Of a stretch of DNA of 64,000 nucleotides, positions 1 through 9,000 are shown piece after piece; within the stretch, counting starts at the first letter, position 1; every line of letters starts with the position of its first letter. The stretch spans positions 35,638 through 99,637 of the forward strand of contig NZ_LMMP01000009.1 of assembly GCF_001422815.1 (NCBI RefSeq). The letters are read 5' to 3'. This DNA is from Methylobacterium sp. Leaf91. GTDB taxonomy: Bacteria; Pseudomonadota; Alphaproteobacteria; Rhizobiales; Beijerinckiaceae. The notes under the pieces were generated by a model. It saw nothing but the letters and a program-made list of their open reading frames with translations, was not told the DNA's origin and ran no database searches. Position numbers and translations under genes: made by a program.

Positions 1-37
1 CCGCCCATCCCCTTCACCGTCCCACCCGGAGACGACG

Positions 38-598
38 ATGAATCCGATACGCGTCGATGCCGCCATCGTCGAGCCGGTCACGTTGGCCGACATGCGCGCC
101 CACCTGCGGCTCGACCCGGACAACACCACCGAGGACGGTCTGGTGGAGAGCCTGATCGCCTCGTCCCGCGCCATGGTGGAGCTCGCGACGCGGCGCATCC
201 TGGCGCCCGGACGCTACCGGGTGATGCTCACGGCCTGGCCCCGGGACCGGTTCGTACCCCTTCCCCTGAGCCCCCTCGTCGCCCTGGCGAGCGCCGGCTC
301 GGTGGATGCGACGGGCACCGTCACGGACTTCGCCCCCGGCCTCGTCCGCCTCGCGCCGGATACGGTGGAAGCGCCGGGGCTGATCGTCTCGCCCGCCCTT
401 CCCTCCCTATACCGGGCCGCCGCCCTGATCGAGGTCGATGCCGGGTTTGGCGGATCGGGTCTGCCGATCCCTTCTGCTCTCGCCCAGGCGATCCGGCTCG
501 TGGCGGCGCATGGGTTCGAGCATCGGGGCGACCTGCCGGTGACCCTTGCCCCGATGGTGGAGGCGCTCGTCGCGCCGCACCGCCGGATGCGCCTTTAA
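38..598 (+). CDS. GTA/phage head-tail connector (gp6-like)
   Basis: Predicted head-tail connector of a gene transfer agent-like particle, 186 aa. Such proteins form the ring below the portal through which DNA leaves the head. The N-terminal stretch with VTLADMRAHLRLD followed by ESLIASSRAMVELATRR is typical of the gp6-like/phiE125 gp8 connector family. An ATG start preceded by GGAG fits. It is the first gene in the window and lies 23 bp before the next cluster gene on the same strand. The head and packaging genes (terminase, portal, protease, capsid) normally precede it and would lie left of the window. The assignment relies on both the sequence motif and the gene order. Confidence 0.8.
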   Translation: MNPIRVDAAIVEPVTLADMRAHLRLDPDNTTEDGLVESLIASSRAMVELATRRILAPGRYRVMLTAWPRDRFVPLPLSPLVALASAGSVDATGTVTDFAPGLVRLAPDTVEAPGLIVSPALPSLYRAAALIEVDAGFGGSGLPIPSALAQAIRLVAAHGFEHRGDLPVTLAPMVEALVAPHRRMRL

Positions 599-621
599 CC
601 CGCCGATCCCGGAGCCTTGTC

Positions 622-963
622 ATGACGCACCCGCCCATCGGCGCGCGGCGACGCCGCTACGTGCTCGAACGCTTCGTCGACGACCCGGACGGGTTCGGCG
701 GGCACCTTCGCCGGTTCGTGGCCGGCCCGCTCCTGTGGGGCACGCTGGATTCCACCGGCCATGCCGAGCGCACGCGCGGCGGCCGCTCGGATGCGGTGGC
801 GACCCACCGCATCCGCCTCGCCTACCGGGCGGACGTGACGCCCGCCATGCGGCTCGTCTCCGGTTCGCGCCGCTTCGCCATCCGCGCGGCGGGCGATCCC
901 GACGGGCGCAGGCGCGACCTCGTCTGCGAGGTCGAGGAACTGATCGAAGCGACGGGGGCCTGA
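622..963 (+). CDS. GTA/phage head closure protein (gp7-like, head-tail adaptor)
   Basis: Small (113 aa) head-closure or head-tail adaptor protein of the SPP1 gp16/GTA gp7 type. It is expected to sit between the connector and the tail terminator. The features I rely on are the N-terminal RRYVLERFVDDPDGFGGHLRRFVAGP pattern in a short beta-rich protein and its place between gp6-like and DUF3168 genes. It stops one base before the next start, which suggests translational coupling. The alternative reading frames over this stretch are arginine/proline-rich shadows. Confidence 0.75.
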   Translation: MTHPPIGARRRRYVLERFVDDPDGFGGHLRRFVAGPLLWGTLDSTGHAERTRGGRSDAVATHRIRLAYRADVTPAMRLVSGSRRFAIRAAGDPDGRRRDLVCEVEELIEATGA

Positions 964-964
964 C

Positions 965-1405
965 ATGAGCGACGCCCTGTCCCTTCCGGCCAACCCGCTC
1001 CTCGCCCTGCGGGCCGCCATCCTCACCGTCCTCGGCGACGACGCGGAGCTCGGCCGGCTCATGGGCGGCGAGGTCCGCATCCATGACGAGCCTCCACGCG
1101 GCGCGGCACCCGTCTACGCGCTGTTCGGACCCGCCGAGATGCGGGACGATTCCGTCGACGGCGCGCTGCGCCATACCCATCGGATCGGGCTGATCCTCTT
1201 CGCCAGGCCCGGCTCCAGCCGCGGCGCCATCGAGGCTGCAGGCCGGGCCGCCGCCCTGCTGCACGAGGCGCTGCTCTCTCCCGCCGGCCATGCGCTGTCG
1301 GTCCTGCGGGTCGAATCCCTCGCCTGCGCCCGTGACGAGCGCAGCGGCGAGACCCGCGCCATCCTCACCCTCCAGGCCGTCACCGAGCGGCTGCCGACCT
1401 CCTGA
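965..1405 (+). CDS. DUF3168 tail terminator/completion protein (GTA gp8-like)
   Basis: 146-aa protein of the DUF3168 family. Members cap the head-proximal end of the tail tube and set tail completion. It starts NPLLALRAAILTVLGDDAELGRLMGG and carries the VYALFGPAEMRDDSVDG strand region typical of this family. It follows the head-closure gene with one base between them and precedes the major tail protein, the order seen in gene transfer agents. The translation is intact, with no missing segment apparent. Confidence 0.8.
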   Translation: MSDALSLPANPLLALRAAILTVLGDDAELGRLMGGEVRIHDEPPRGAAPVYALFGPAEMRDDSVDGALRHTHRIGLILFARPGSSRGAIEAAGRAAALLHEALLSPAGHALSVLRVESLACARDERSGETRAILTLQAVTERLPTS

Positions 1406-1466
1406 GCCGGCTTTGCTCCGCAGAACCGGCGACCTCTCTTGCTAACCCGCTTCAAGGAGCGACCCC

Positions 1467-1874
1467 ATGAGTGCCCAGAAAGGCAAGGACCTCCTCATCC
1501 GGATCAGCGAGGGAACGGGGTTCACGGCGGTGGCCGGCCTGCGCGCCCGGCAGCTCGCCTTCAACGCCGAGACCGTGGACGTGACGAGCGCCGAATCCGT
1601 AGGGCGCTGGCGCGAGCTGTTGGCCGGGGCGGGGGTGCGCCGCGCGGCCGTCTCGGGCTCGGGCGTTTTTCGCGACGAGGCCTCCGACACCCGCCTGCGC
1701 CAGATGTTCTTCGACGGCAGCATCGACACGCTGCAGGTCGTGGTGCCGGCCTTCGGCACGATCCAGGGCCTGTTCCAGATCACCAGCCTGGAATATCGCG
1801 GCGACCATGCCGGCGAGGTGACCTTCGACATGGCCCTCGATTCGGCCGGTCCCCTCACCTTTACGAGCCTGTGA
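1467..1874 (+). CDS. Major tail tube protein, TP901-1 family (GTA gp9-like)
   Basis: 135-aa major tail protein expected to polymerise into the tail tube. The start MSAQKGKDLLIRISEG and the middle LAFNAETVDVTSAESVGRWRELLAGAGVRRAAVSGSGVFRD are characteristic of the TP901-1/GTA tail tube family. AAGGAGC stands before the ATG. The stop codon overlaps the next start as TGATG, so tube protein and the following assembly protein are probably translationally coupled. Upstream lies a 61-bp spacer, so a separate ribosome loading site is present here. Confidence 0.88.
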   Translation: MSAQKGKDLLIRISEGTGFTAVAGLRARQLAFNAETVDVTSAESVGRWRELLAGAGVRRAAVSGSGVFRDEASDTRLRQMFFDGSIDTLQVVVPAFGTIQGLFQITSLEYRGDHAGEVTFDMALDSAGPLTFTSL

Positions 1875-2197
1875 TGGCGAACCGCAGGCGCGGAGAGGTC
1901 TCCGTCGCGATCGGGGACCGGCGCTACACCCTGTGCCTCACCCTGGGAGCCCTGGCCGAACTGGAGGAGGCGCTCGGCGCCACCGATCTCACCGGCCTCG
2001 CGGGCCGCTTCGCCGAAGGCCGTCTCGCCAGCCGCGACCTCATCGCGCTCCTCGGCGCGACCCTGCGCGGCGGCGGCCACGATCTCGACGACGCGGCGGT
2101 GGCGCGGCTGCCACTCTCGGGCGGGATCGAGCCCATCGCCACGGCCCTCGGCGAGGCCCTGGCCGCCGCCTTCGGAGCCGAGACGCCGGACCCTTGA
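1874..2197 (+). CDS. GTA tail assembly protein gp10-like
   Basis: 107-aa protein matching the GTA gp10 family by its pattern YTLCLTLGALAELEEALGATDLTGLAGRFAEG. It is thought to act with the following small gene as a tail assembly chaperone. The ATG at 1874 overlaps the stop of the tail tube gene, and the frame ends in a TTGA overlap with the next gene. Longer frames across this stretch in other phases are shadows. The gp9-gp10-gp10.1 order is conserved in gene transfer agents. Confidence 0.8.
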   Translation: MANRRRGEVSVAIGDRRYTLCLTLGALAELEEALGATDLTGLAGRFAEGRLASRDLIALLGATLRGGGHDLDDAAVARLPLSGGIEPIATALGEALAAAFGAETPDP

Positions 2198-2412
2198 GCC
2201 CCACGGGCGGGATCGGGCCGGAGGCTCCCTCCGCCTTCCCGTGGGACGAGGCCATGGCCCTGGGCCTGAACGCCCTGCGCTGGAGCCCGCGCGACTTCTG
2301 GGCGGCGACGCCCCGCGAATTGATGGCCGCACTCGGAGGCTCTAGCCGCCGCGACGCGGCCAGCGCCGCCGACCTGCGGCGGCTGATGAATGCCTATCCC
2401 GACCCGTCGTGA
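2194..2412 (+). CDS. GTA tail assembly chaperone, rcc01693/DUF2376-like
   Basis: Small protein (72 aa) containing FPWDEAMALGLNALRWSPRDFWAATPREL, the hallmark of the phage tail assembly chaperone encoded just before the tape measure gene in gene transfer agents. I chose the TTG at 2194 because it overlaps the previous stop (TTGA) and keeps the whole conserved FPWDEAM segment. An ATG at 2254 would give only 52 aa and remove part of the motif. The gene is followed by a 250-bp spacer containing a palindromic repeat. Confidence 0.75.
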   Translation: MSPTGGIGPEAPSAFPWDEAMALGLNALRWSPRDFWAATPRELMAALGGSSRRDAASAADLRRLMNAYPDPS

Positions 2413-2490
2413 CGTGGTTCGGCCTTCGATGAAGCCCGGCTCCCACGCGAGCCGCGCTGCCTATGAGGGACCTCTTTTTCAAAAAAACCA

Positions 2491-2602
2491 CCTCATCCTG
2501 AGGTGCGGCGACAGCCGCCTCGAAGGAGCCCTCCAGCCCCCTCTGCGGCTTCTGGAGCCCTCCTTCGAGGCCTTCGCTGCGCTGCGGCACCTCAGGATGA
2601 GG
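2491..2602. repeat. REP-like palindromic element inside the GTA cluster
   Basis: Terminal arms cctcatcctgaggtgc (2491-2506) and gcacctcaggatgagg (2587-2602) are exact inverted copies. Inside them a second nearly complementary pair (about 2516-2535 and 2552-2571) would extend the hairpin. The element fills most of the spacer between the chaperone and tape measure genes. Such intergenic palindromes are common in Rhizobiales genomes. It could affect mRNA stability or attenuate transcription into the tail genes; that is inference. Confidence 0.75.
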
Positions 2603-2665
2603 TCGGTGGATAGGATGGGGGCGGGGAGAACCGAGCCCCTGAGAAGCGGATGACAGGAGCCGACC

Positions 2666-3238
2666 ATGGCCGAGACCGAGATCGACCGCGCCATCGCCGC
2701 GCGGACCAAGCAGTTGAGCACCCTGGACAATCTGGCCCAGAAGTTCGGCGACAGCCTGAGCAAGGCCTTCATCAGCACGGTCGGCCCGGCCAAGCAGCTC
2801 GATGGGGCGCTGACCTCCCTCGTCACCAAGCTCGCCGGCATGGCGGGCAAGGCCGTCCTCGACCCGGTGAAGGGCGGCATCGAATCCTTGGTGAAGAGCC
2901 TCATCAATTCCGGCGCATCGAGCGCGGCCTTCGCGAAGGGCGGCGTGATCGCTGGAGGCCGGGTGCGCCCCTTCGGCAGCGGCGGCGTGGTGGCCGCCCC
3001 CACCTACTTCCCGATGCGCGACGGGACGGGCCTGATGGGCGAGGCCGGGCCGGAGGCGATCCTGCCCCTCGCGCGCGGCAGCGACGGGCGCCTCGGGGTC
3101 GCCGGCGGCGCTTCGGGGCAGCCGGTCTCCGTCACCGTCCATATCGCGACGCCGGATGCGGAGAGCTTCCGCCGCTCGGAGGCGCAGGTGGCCGCCGCCC
3201 TCGCCCGCGCCGTAGCGCGGGGCCGGCGCGCGTCCTGA
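2666..3238 (+). CDS. Short tail tape measure protein (GTA gp11-like)
   Basis: 190-aa tape measure protein. The length of such proteins sets tail length, and this one is very short, as in gene transfer agents with stubby tails. The helical N-terminal half (roughly residues 1-100) is followed by a glycine-rich segment, AKGGVIAGGRVRPFGSGGVVAAPTYFPM, and GEAGPEAILPLARG, both diagnostic of the C-terminal part of this family. Start ATG has AGGAGCC upstream. A roughly 20-bp segment at the stop codon (about 3216-3238) is repeated at about 3249-3271, a small duplication before the next gene. Confidence 0.82.
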   Translation: MAETEIDRAIAARTKQLSTLDNLAQKFGDSLSKAFISTVGPAKQLDGALTSLVTKLAGMAGKAVLDPVKGGIESLVKSLINSGASSAAFAKGGVIAGGRVRPFGSGGVVAAPTYFPMRDGTGLMGEAGPEAILPLARGSDGRLGVAGGASGQPVSVTVHIATPDAESFRRSEAQVAAALARAVARGRRAS

Positions 3239-3311
3239 GCGAGAACGACGCGGGGCCGGCGCGCATCCTGAACAACCACGGCATCCTGAACACCATCTAG
3301 GGAGGCCCGCC

Positions 3312-3947
3312 ATGGCCGGTGATTTCCATGAGGTCCGCTTTCCCCTCGACGTGGCCCTGCGCGGCAGCGGCGGGCCGAGCCGGCTCACAGAGATCGTGAC
3401 CCTCGCCTCGGGGCGCGAGCATCGCAACAGCCGCTGGGCCGATTCGCGGCGGCGCTACGATGCGGGCCTCGGCATCCGCACCCTCGACGCCCTGCACGCG
3501 GTCCTGGCCTTCTTCGAGGAAAGACGCGGGCGCCTCTACGGCTTCCGCTATCGCGACAGGATCGACCATCGCTCGGGGCCGCCGAGCCAGGCGGTGGGGC
3601 CGGGCGACCAGCCTCTCGGCCTCGGGGACGGCACGACGCGGGTGTTTGCCCTCGCCAAGACCTACGGCACCGGGCCGCTGCCCTATCGCCGCCTCATCGC
3701 CAAGCCGGTGGCGGAGACCGTGCGGGTGGCGGTGACCGGTGTCGAGCGGCCGGCATCAGCCTTCACCTGCGACGGCACCACGGGCCTCGTGACCCTGGCG
3801 ACGGCCCCCGCCGCGGGCGCACCGGTGACGGCGGGGTTCTGGTTCGACGTGCCCGTCCGTTTCGACACCGACGATCTCAGTGTGGACCTCCAGGCTTTCA
3901 GCGCCGGCGACATCCCGAACGTGCCGCTCATCGAGATCGTGCCCTGA
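3312..3947 (+). CDS. DUF2460 distal tail protein (GTA gp12-like)
   Basis: 211-aa protein of the DUF2460/TIGR02217 family, the distal tail (Dit-like) ring that joins the tail tube to the baseplate. Recognisable segments are FHEVRFPLDVALRGSGG at the N terminus, SRWADSRRRYDAGLGIRTLDALHAVLAFFEERRGRLYGFRYRD and the C-terminal FDTDDLSVDLQAFSAGDIPNVPLIEI. GGAGG precedes the ATG. It is full length, with the DUF2163 hub gene 15 bp downstream. The order matches gp12-gp13 of the Rhodobacter agent. Confidence 0.88.
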   Translation: MAGDFHEVRFPLDVALRGSGGPSRLTEIVTLASGREHRNSRWADSRRRYDAGLGIRTLDALHAVLAFFEERRGRLYGFRYRDRIDHRSGPPSQAVGPGDQPLGLGDGTTRVFALAKTYGTGPLPYRRLIAKPVAETVRVAVTGVERPASAFTCDGTTGLVTLATAPAAGAPVTAGFWFDVPVRFDTDDLSVDLQAFSAGDIPNVPLIEIVP

Positions 3948-3962
3948 CCGGAGCTTGGATTC

Positions 3963-4857
3963 ATGCGCGACATCCCCGCCGCCCTCGCCGCGCATCTCGC
4001 CGGCGGGTCCACCACCCTGTGCCATTGCTGGTCTCTGAACCCGGCGCGACGGCCTCACCCTCGGCTTTACCGACCATGACCGCGACCTCGCCTTCTCCGG
4101 CATCACCTTCACCGCGCGCTCGGGGTTAGAGGCCGCCGAGGCGAGCGCGGAGCTCGGCTTCGCGGTGGGCGGCGGCGAGGTCGCCGGGGCGCTGACCTCG
4201 CTCGGCATCGCCGACGCGGACGTGGCGGGTGGGCTCTACGACGCGGCCGGCATCGAGACCTGGCTCGTGGATTGGACCGATCCGGGAACGCGGCTCCTCC
4301 TCGATGTCGGGACCATCGGCGAGATCCGCCGGGCGGGCACCGCCTTCGTCGCGGAACTGCGTGGGCTGATGGACCGCCTCGACGAGGAGCGCGGCCGGAC
4401 CTTCCGCGCCACCTGCGGGGCGGATCTCGGTGATGCACGCTGCCGCGTCGACCTCGCCGACCCGCGCTACCGCACCACCGGGACCGTTCTCGCGCCGGCG
4501 ACACCGGGCGACATGCCAGCCACCCTGGCGGGGATTTTCGCCGAGGGCACCTTCACGGGCGGACGGCTCAGCTGGGATTCGGGCGCGAATGCCGGCCTCG
4601 CCAACGACGTCCGGGCGCACCGGCAGTCCGAGGGCGGCGTCCGGATCGAACTTTGGCAGGAGCCGCCCCGCGCCATGGCCGCCGGGGACCGGTTCACCCT
4701 GACGGCCGGCTGCGACAAGCGCCTCTCCACCTGTGCGGCGGTCTTCGCCAATGCGGTGAACTTCCAGGGATTCCCGCACATGCCCGGCAACGACTTCGTC
4801 ATGCGCGCCATCCCGGGTTCCAGTACCGCCCTCGACGGCGGCAGTCTGTTCCGTTGA
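3963..4857 (+). pseudogene. DUF2163 baseplate hub (GTA gp13-like), single-base frameshift
   Basis: The ATG at 3963 opens a typical gp13 start, MRDIPAALAAHLAGGSTTLCHCW, but that frame stops at 4077-4079 after 38 codons. The rest of the family (DGLTLGFTDHDRDLAFSG, then a C-terminal part with CDKRLSTCAAVFANAVNFQGFPHMPGNDF) continues in the next phase to 4857. Removing one A at 4038/4039 restores an uninterrupted protein of about 297 aa. No other damage is visible. The change is either a real inactivating insertion or a sequencing error. There is no slippery heptamer to suggest programmed frameshifting. A downstream start at 4165 would give a 230-aa fragment. Confidence 0.8.
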
Positions 4858-4876
4858 GCCGGCAAAGGAATTGGTT

Positions 4877-5353
4877 ATGCGAAGTTCCGACCGGATCGTC
4901 GCCGAGGCACGGGCCTGGATCGGCACGCCCTACCGGCATCAGGCCTCGCTCAAGGGCGTCGGCTGCGATTGCCTCGGGTTGGTCCGGGGAATCTGGCGCG
5001 GGCTCCTCGGGCCGGAGCCAGAGACCGCGCCGCCTTATTCGGCCTCATGGGCGGAATCCGCCCTCCCCGGCAGCGACCCGATGGCGGAGGCCGCCCGCCG
5101 CCATCTCGCCGCCGTGCGCGATCCTCTGAGCGGCTACACACCGAGAGCAGCCGACGTCCTGCTCTTCGCCTTCCGCTCTCATTTGCCAGCAAAGCACTGC
5201 GCGATCGCGAGCGGGGATGGGACGATGATCCACGCCCATGACGGCGCGGCGGTGACGGAAGTCACCCTCACGCGATGGTGGCGCCGTCACCTGGCGCATG
5301 TGTTCCGGTTTCCGGATGCGTTCCCGCCTCGGAAACTCAGGCTGCCTTGCTGA
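4877..5353 (+). CDS. NlpC/P60 cell wall peptidase (GTA gp14-like)
   Basis: 158-aa NlpC/P60 peptidase predicted to cut peptidoglycan during DNA delivery. The catalytic Cys lies in GCDCLG (C32), and the active-site His is likely H107 in KHCAI. I chose the ATG at 4877 because AAAGGA stands 7 bases upstream; a TTG two codons earlier is possible. The last residues (PPRKLRLPC) overlap the 3' end of the opposing higA gene by 17 bp, so the C terminus has probably been altered by insertion of the toxin-antitoxin pair. The core fold appears intact. Confidence 0.82.
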   Translation: MRSSDRIVAEARAWIGTPYRHQASLKGVGCDCLGLVRGIWRGLLGPEPETAPPYSASWAESALPGSDPMAEAARRHLAAVRDPLSGYTPRAADVLLFAFRSHLPAKHCAIASGDGTMIHAHDGAAVTEVTLTRWWRRHLAHVFRFPDAFPPRKLRLPC

Positions 5354-5618
5354 CGCGCATCTCGACGTGAAGACCGACCGCGCCCAGCATGTTCACGAGG
5401 GAATCGATTGCGAACAGATCGATCTTGCCACGCATCAGATCCGAGATGCGCGGCTGCGTCACACCGAGAATTTTGGCGGCCTCAGTCTGGCTCAAACCTT
5501 CGCCCACGATGTGGTTCTGCAACGCGATCATGAGCGAAGAGCGAAGCTTCATGTTTTCGGCCTCGGCCGAACTGTCCTCGATCGCGTCCCAGACGCTCGA
5601 AAATGCCTGTCCGATCAT
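5337..5618 (-). CDS. higA: HigA-type antitoxin, XRE helix-turn-helix
   Basis: 93-aa DNA-binding antitoxin. Residues about 42-62 (LSQTEAAKILGVTQPRISDLM) form an XRE-type helix-turn-helix. The ATG at 5618 overlaps the toxin stop as ATGA, so the two are translationally coupled with the toxin first, the usual higBA order. The protein should bind both the toxin and the palindrome before the toxin gene. It lies in opposite orientation to the surrounding tail genes and its 3' end overlaps the NlpC/P60 gene by 17 bp. A longer frame upstream exists but merely antisense-reads the toxin gene. Confidence 0.82.
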   Translation of the reverse strand: MIGQAFSSVWDAIEDSSAEAENMKLRSSLMIALQNHIVGEGLSQTEAAKILGVTQPRISDLMRGKIDLFAIDSLVNMLGAVGLHVEMRVSKAA

Positions 5619-5956
5619 CGTGTCATGTCCCTGATCAAAGTCTCGTAGCGGCTTTTGGCGACCGCGATGTCCTTGGGACTCGTTTTCTGTGTCGCCTTCT
5701 TGAAACAATGCAAGACGAAGACGGCGTCCGCCAGCTTGGCGATGTAGATGACCCGGTAGGCTCCCGTCGCCTCGTGCAGGCGAATCTCTCGGACACCAAC
5801 TCCGATTGAAGTCATCGGCTTCCAATCATCGGGTTCGTGGCCCGCCTGCACTCTGTCGAGCTGGTGTCCAGCCTTGCGCCTAGCCGAAAGCGGAAACGCC
5901 CGGAGCTGATCGAGCGAGTTACCGACAAACACAACGTCTTTGGATCGCTCTGCCAC
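5615..5956 (-). CDS. higB: HigB-type toxin, RelE/Gp49 family
   Basis: 113-aa toxin of the RelE-like, phage Gp49-related HigB family, expected to cleave translated mRNA on the ribosome. Diagnostic segments are VVFVGNSLDQLRAFPLSARRKAGHQLDRVQ, DDWKPMTSIGVGVREIRL and GAYRVIYIAKLADAVFVLHCFKKATQKTS. The start is a GTG at 5956, directly behind a good -10 box, so the transcript may be nearly leaderless. Another in-frame GTG nine codons in would remove part of the conserved N terminus. The pair sits as a moron-like cargo between the gp14- and gp15-like genes. Confidence 0.85.
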   Translation of the reverse strand: MAERSKDVVFVGNSLDQLRAFPLSARRKAGHQLDRVQAGHEPDDWKPMTSIGVGVREIRLHEATGAYRVIYIAKLADAVFVLHCFKKATQKTSPKDIAVAKSRYETLIRDMTR

Positions 5957-5961
5957 GCCTC

Positions 5962-5990
5962 TCTATACAAGATTTTGTATGGCGAGCCAA
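5962..5990 (-). promoter_or_regulatory. higBA promoter with embedded palindromic operator
   Basis: On the minus strand TTGGCT (5990-5985) and TATAGA (5967-5962) are separated by exactly 17 bases, a good sigma-70-type promoter. Between and over them lies the inverted repeat ATACAA-GATT-TTGTAT (5965-5980). The antitoxin HTH is therefore expected to block RNA polymerase by binding here, which is the normal autoregulation of HigA families. The expected transcription start falls at or within a base or two of the GTG start codon. Confidence 0.65.
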
Positions 5991-6038
5991 GGAGAGCGGC
6001 CGCGCAAACACATCCCCTCCCTCCCGGAGCCCTCCCGC

Positions 6039-9000
6039 ATGGCCACGCTCATCCTGCAGACAGCCGGGGCGGCTCTGGGGACCGCGCTCGGCGGGCCGAT
6101 CGGCGGGGCCGTGCTCGGCACGCTCGGCGCCGTGGCCGGTGGTGCGATCGACAGCGCCCTGTTCGGAGCGCGGGCCGGGCCGCGCTTCGTCGAAGGCCCG
6201 CGCCTGACCGATGTGGCCGGGCTGTCCTCCACGGAGGGCGAGCCGATCAAGCGGGTCTATGGCCGCGCCAAGGTGGGCGGCACCCTGATCTGGGCGACGC
6301 GCCCGCTGGAAGTGGCCAATACCAGCGTCCAGCGCGCCGCGTCCGGGGGCAAGGGCGGCGCCGGCCAGAAGACCGTGACCACGACCTATGCGTATTTCGC
6401 CGACCTCGCGGTGGGGCTGTGCGAAGGCGAGATCGCCCATGTCCGCCGGGTCTGGGCCGATGGCCGCGAGATCGACCTCACCACCCTGAATTACCGCCTG
6501 CACCGGGGCGGGGCCGACCAGGCGCCCGATCCGTTGATCGTCGCCAAGGAAGGCGCGGACCGAGCACCGGCCTATCGCGGCCTTGCCTATGTCGTGTTCG
6601 AGCGTCTGGCGCTCGCCGAGTTCGGCAACCGGGTGCCGCAGCTGGCCTTCGAGGTGATCCGCCCCGTGGAGGGGCTCGCCGGGATGGTCCGCGCCGTCTG
6701 CCTCATTCCCGGCTCGACGGAATTCGGCCTCGACCCCCGCCTCGTCACCGAGGATGCGGGTTTCGGCACCACGCGGGCCGCCAACCGGTTCCAGTTCCAG
6801 GAGGCGAGCGACGTCACCGCCTCCCTCGACGCGCTCCAGGCCCTGTGCCCGCGCCTCGCCCGCGTCTCGGTGGTGGCGAGCTGGTTCGGCAGCGACCTGC
6901 GCGCGGGCCGATGCACGGTGACGCCCAAGGTCGACCGGCCGGACAAGGCGACCCTCGGCGACACATGGAGCGTCGCCGGGTTGGCCCGCGATGAGGTGGA
7001 GACGGTCTCGACCGCGCCCATGGGAGGTGCGGCCTATGGCGGCACGCCCTCCGATGCCGGGCTCGGCCGCCTCGTCGCCGAGTTGCGCCGCCGCGGTCTC
7101 GAGGTCGTGCTCTACCCGTTCGTGATGATGGACGTGCCCGCCGGCAACGGCCTGCCCGATCCGCGCGACGCGGGCGCGCTCCATCAGCCGCCCTATCCCT
7201 GGCGGGGCCGTATCACCTGCGCGCCGGCCCCCGGCCAGCCGGGAAGCCCGGACGGGACCGCCGTTGCGGCAGCGCAAGTGGCGGCCTTCTTCCAGAACCC
7301 GGACGGCTATCGCCGCTTCCTTCTCCATTATGCCGACCTTGCCGCCGGCTGGGCGGCCGACGGCGTTTCACTCTCCGGCTTCATCATCGGCAGCGAGTTC
7401 CCGAGCCTCACCCGCGTGCGGGGCGAGGCCGGGCGCTATCCGGCCGTGGAGGCGTTCACGGCCCTGGCCCAGGAGGTGCGCGCCCGCCTCGGGGCCGGCG
7501 TGGCCCTGGTCTACGCGGCCGATTGGACCGAGTACGGCGCCCATGTCAGCGACGGCGGGGCCACCGTGCGGTTCCCCCTCGACGCGCTCTTCGCCGATCC
7601 CGCCATCGCGGCGGTGGGCATCGACTATTACCCGCCGATCAGTGACTGGCGCGACGGCGAGGGCCATGCCGACCTCGCCGAGACCGACAGCCTCTACGAC
7701 ACGGCCTATCTCAAGCGCCGCCTCGGGGCCGGCGAGGCCTTCGACTGGTACTATGCCGACGACGCCGACCGGCGGGCGCAACGGCGCACCCCCATCACCG
7801 ACGGCGCGGCGGCCAAGCCCTGGATCTACCGGGCCAAGGACCTCGTCTCCTGGTGGTCGAACCCGCATCGCGAGCGCGACGGCGGGGTCGAGACCGGCAC
7901 CACCGCCTGGATTCCCCAATCCAAGCCGATCTGGCTCACCGAAATCGGCGTGCCCGCCGTAGACAGGGGCACCAACGGCCCCAACGTCTTTCCCGATGCG
8001 AAATCCTCCGAGAACGCCGCGCCGCCCTTCTCCGCCAATCGTCGCGACGACCTGATCCAGGCCCGTGGCCTCGCCGCCATCCTGACCCGCTTCGATGCGG
8101 CGCTGCCGGGTTTCGAGCCGGCTCACAACCCGGTCTCGCCCGTCTATGGCGGCCCGATGGTCGCCGCCGAGTCGGTCTTCGTCTGGTGCTGGGATGCGCG
8201 GCCCTTCCCGGCCTTCCCGGATTTCGACACGGTCTGGGCGGATGCGGAGAACTGGTCCCTGGGTCATTGGATCACAGGACGGATCGAGGGGCTGGAGCTC
8301 GACCGCCTGATCCGCGCGATCCTCGCCGATCTCGGCATCACCGCGCCGGCCCGGATCGCCGCCGATGCCTGGCTCGACGGCTACGTCATCGACCGGCCGA
8401 TCTCTGCGCGCGGCGCCCTGGAGCCCCTGGCCCGGATCTACGGGCTCGACGTCTCGGCGGTGGGTGGCAGGCTCGACATTCGCGGCCCGCGCCGCGAGCG
8501 CCCGATCGCCCTCGCGGCCGCCGATCTGGTGCTGACGGAGCGGGACCGGGCGCCGCTCAGCTTCGTCCGCGCCGAAGAATTCGAGCTGCCGCGCGCGCTC
8601 ACCCTCGGCTTCTGCGACGGGGAGAGCGCGGATTACCGGAAAGCCAGCGCCTCGGCGATCCGTCCCACCGGCCTGAGACGGCGCGAAAGCAACGCCGACG
8701 CCCCCATCGTCACGCGCCGGGAGAGCGCGGAAGCGCTGGCCGAGGCGCTCCTCGACATGGCCATTGCCGGGCGCGACAGCGCGGGTTTCGCGGTGAGCCC
8801 GCGCCGGATCGACCTGGTGCCGGGCGACCTCCTGGCCCTGCCCGGGGCCCGGCTCCCCCACCGGATCGTGCGGATCGCCGACAGTGCCGGCGCGCGGCGG
8901 ATCGAGACCCGTGCGGTCCCGGCCCAGGGGTTCCGCCGCGACGCCTATCGCAGCCCCGACGGGAAAGCCCACAGGCCGCCGCCATCCATGGCCGGGCGCC

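Noticed and set aside
4030..4080. Programmed ribosomal frameshift in the hub gene
   Set aside because: No slippery heptamer or downstream pseudoknot-like element is visible, and the change looks like a plain extra A.
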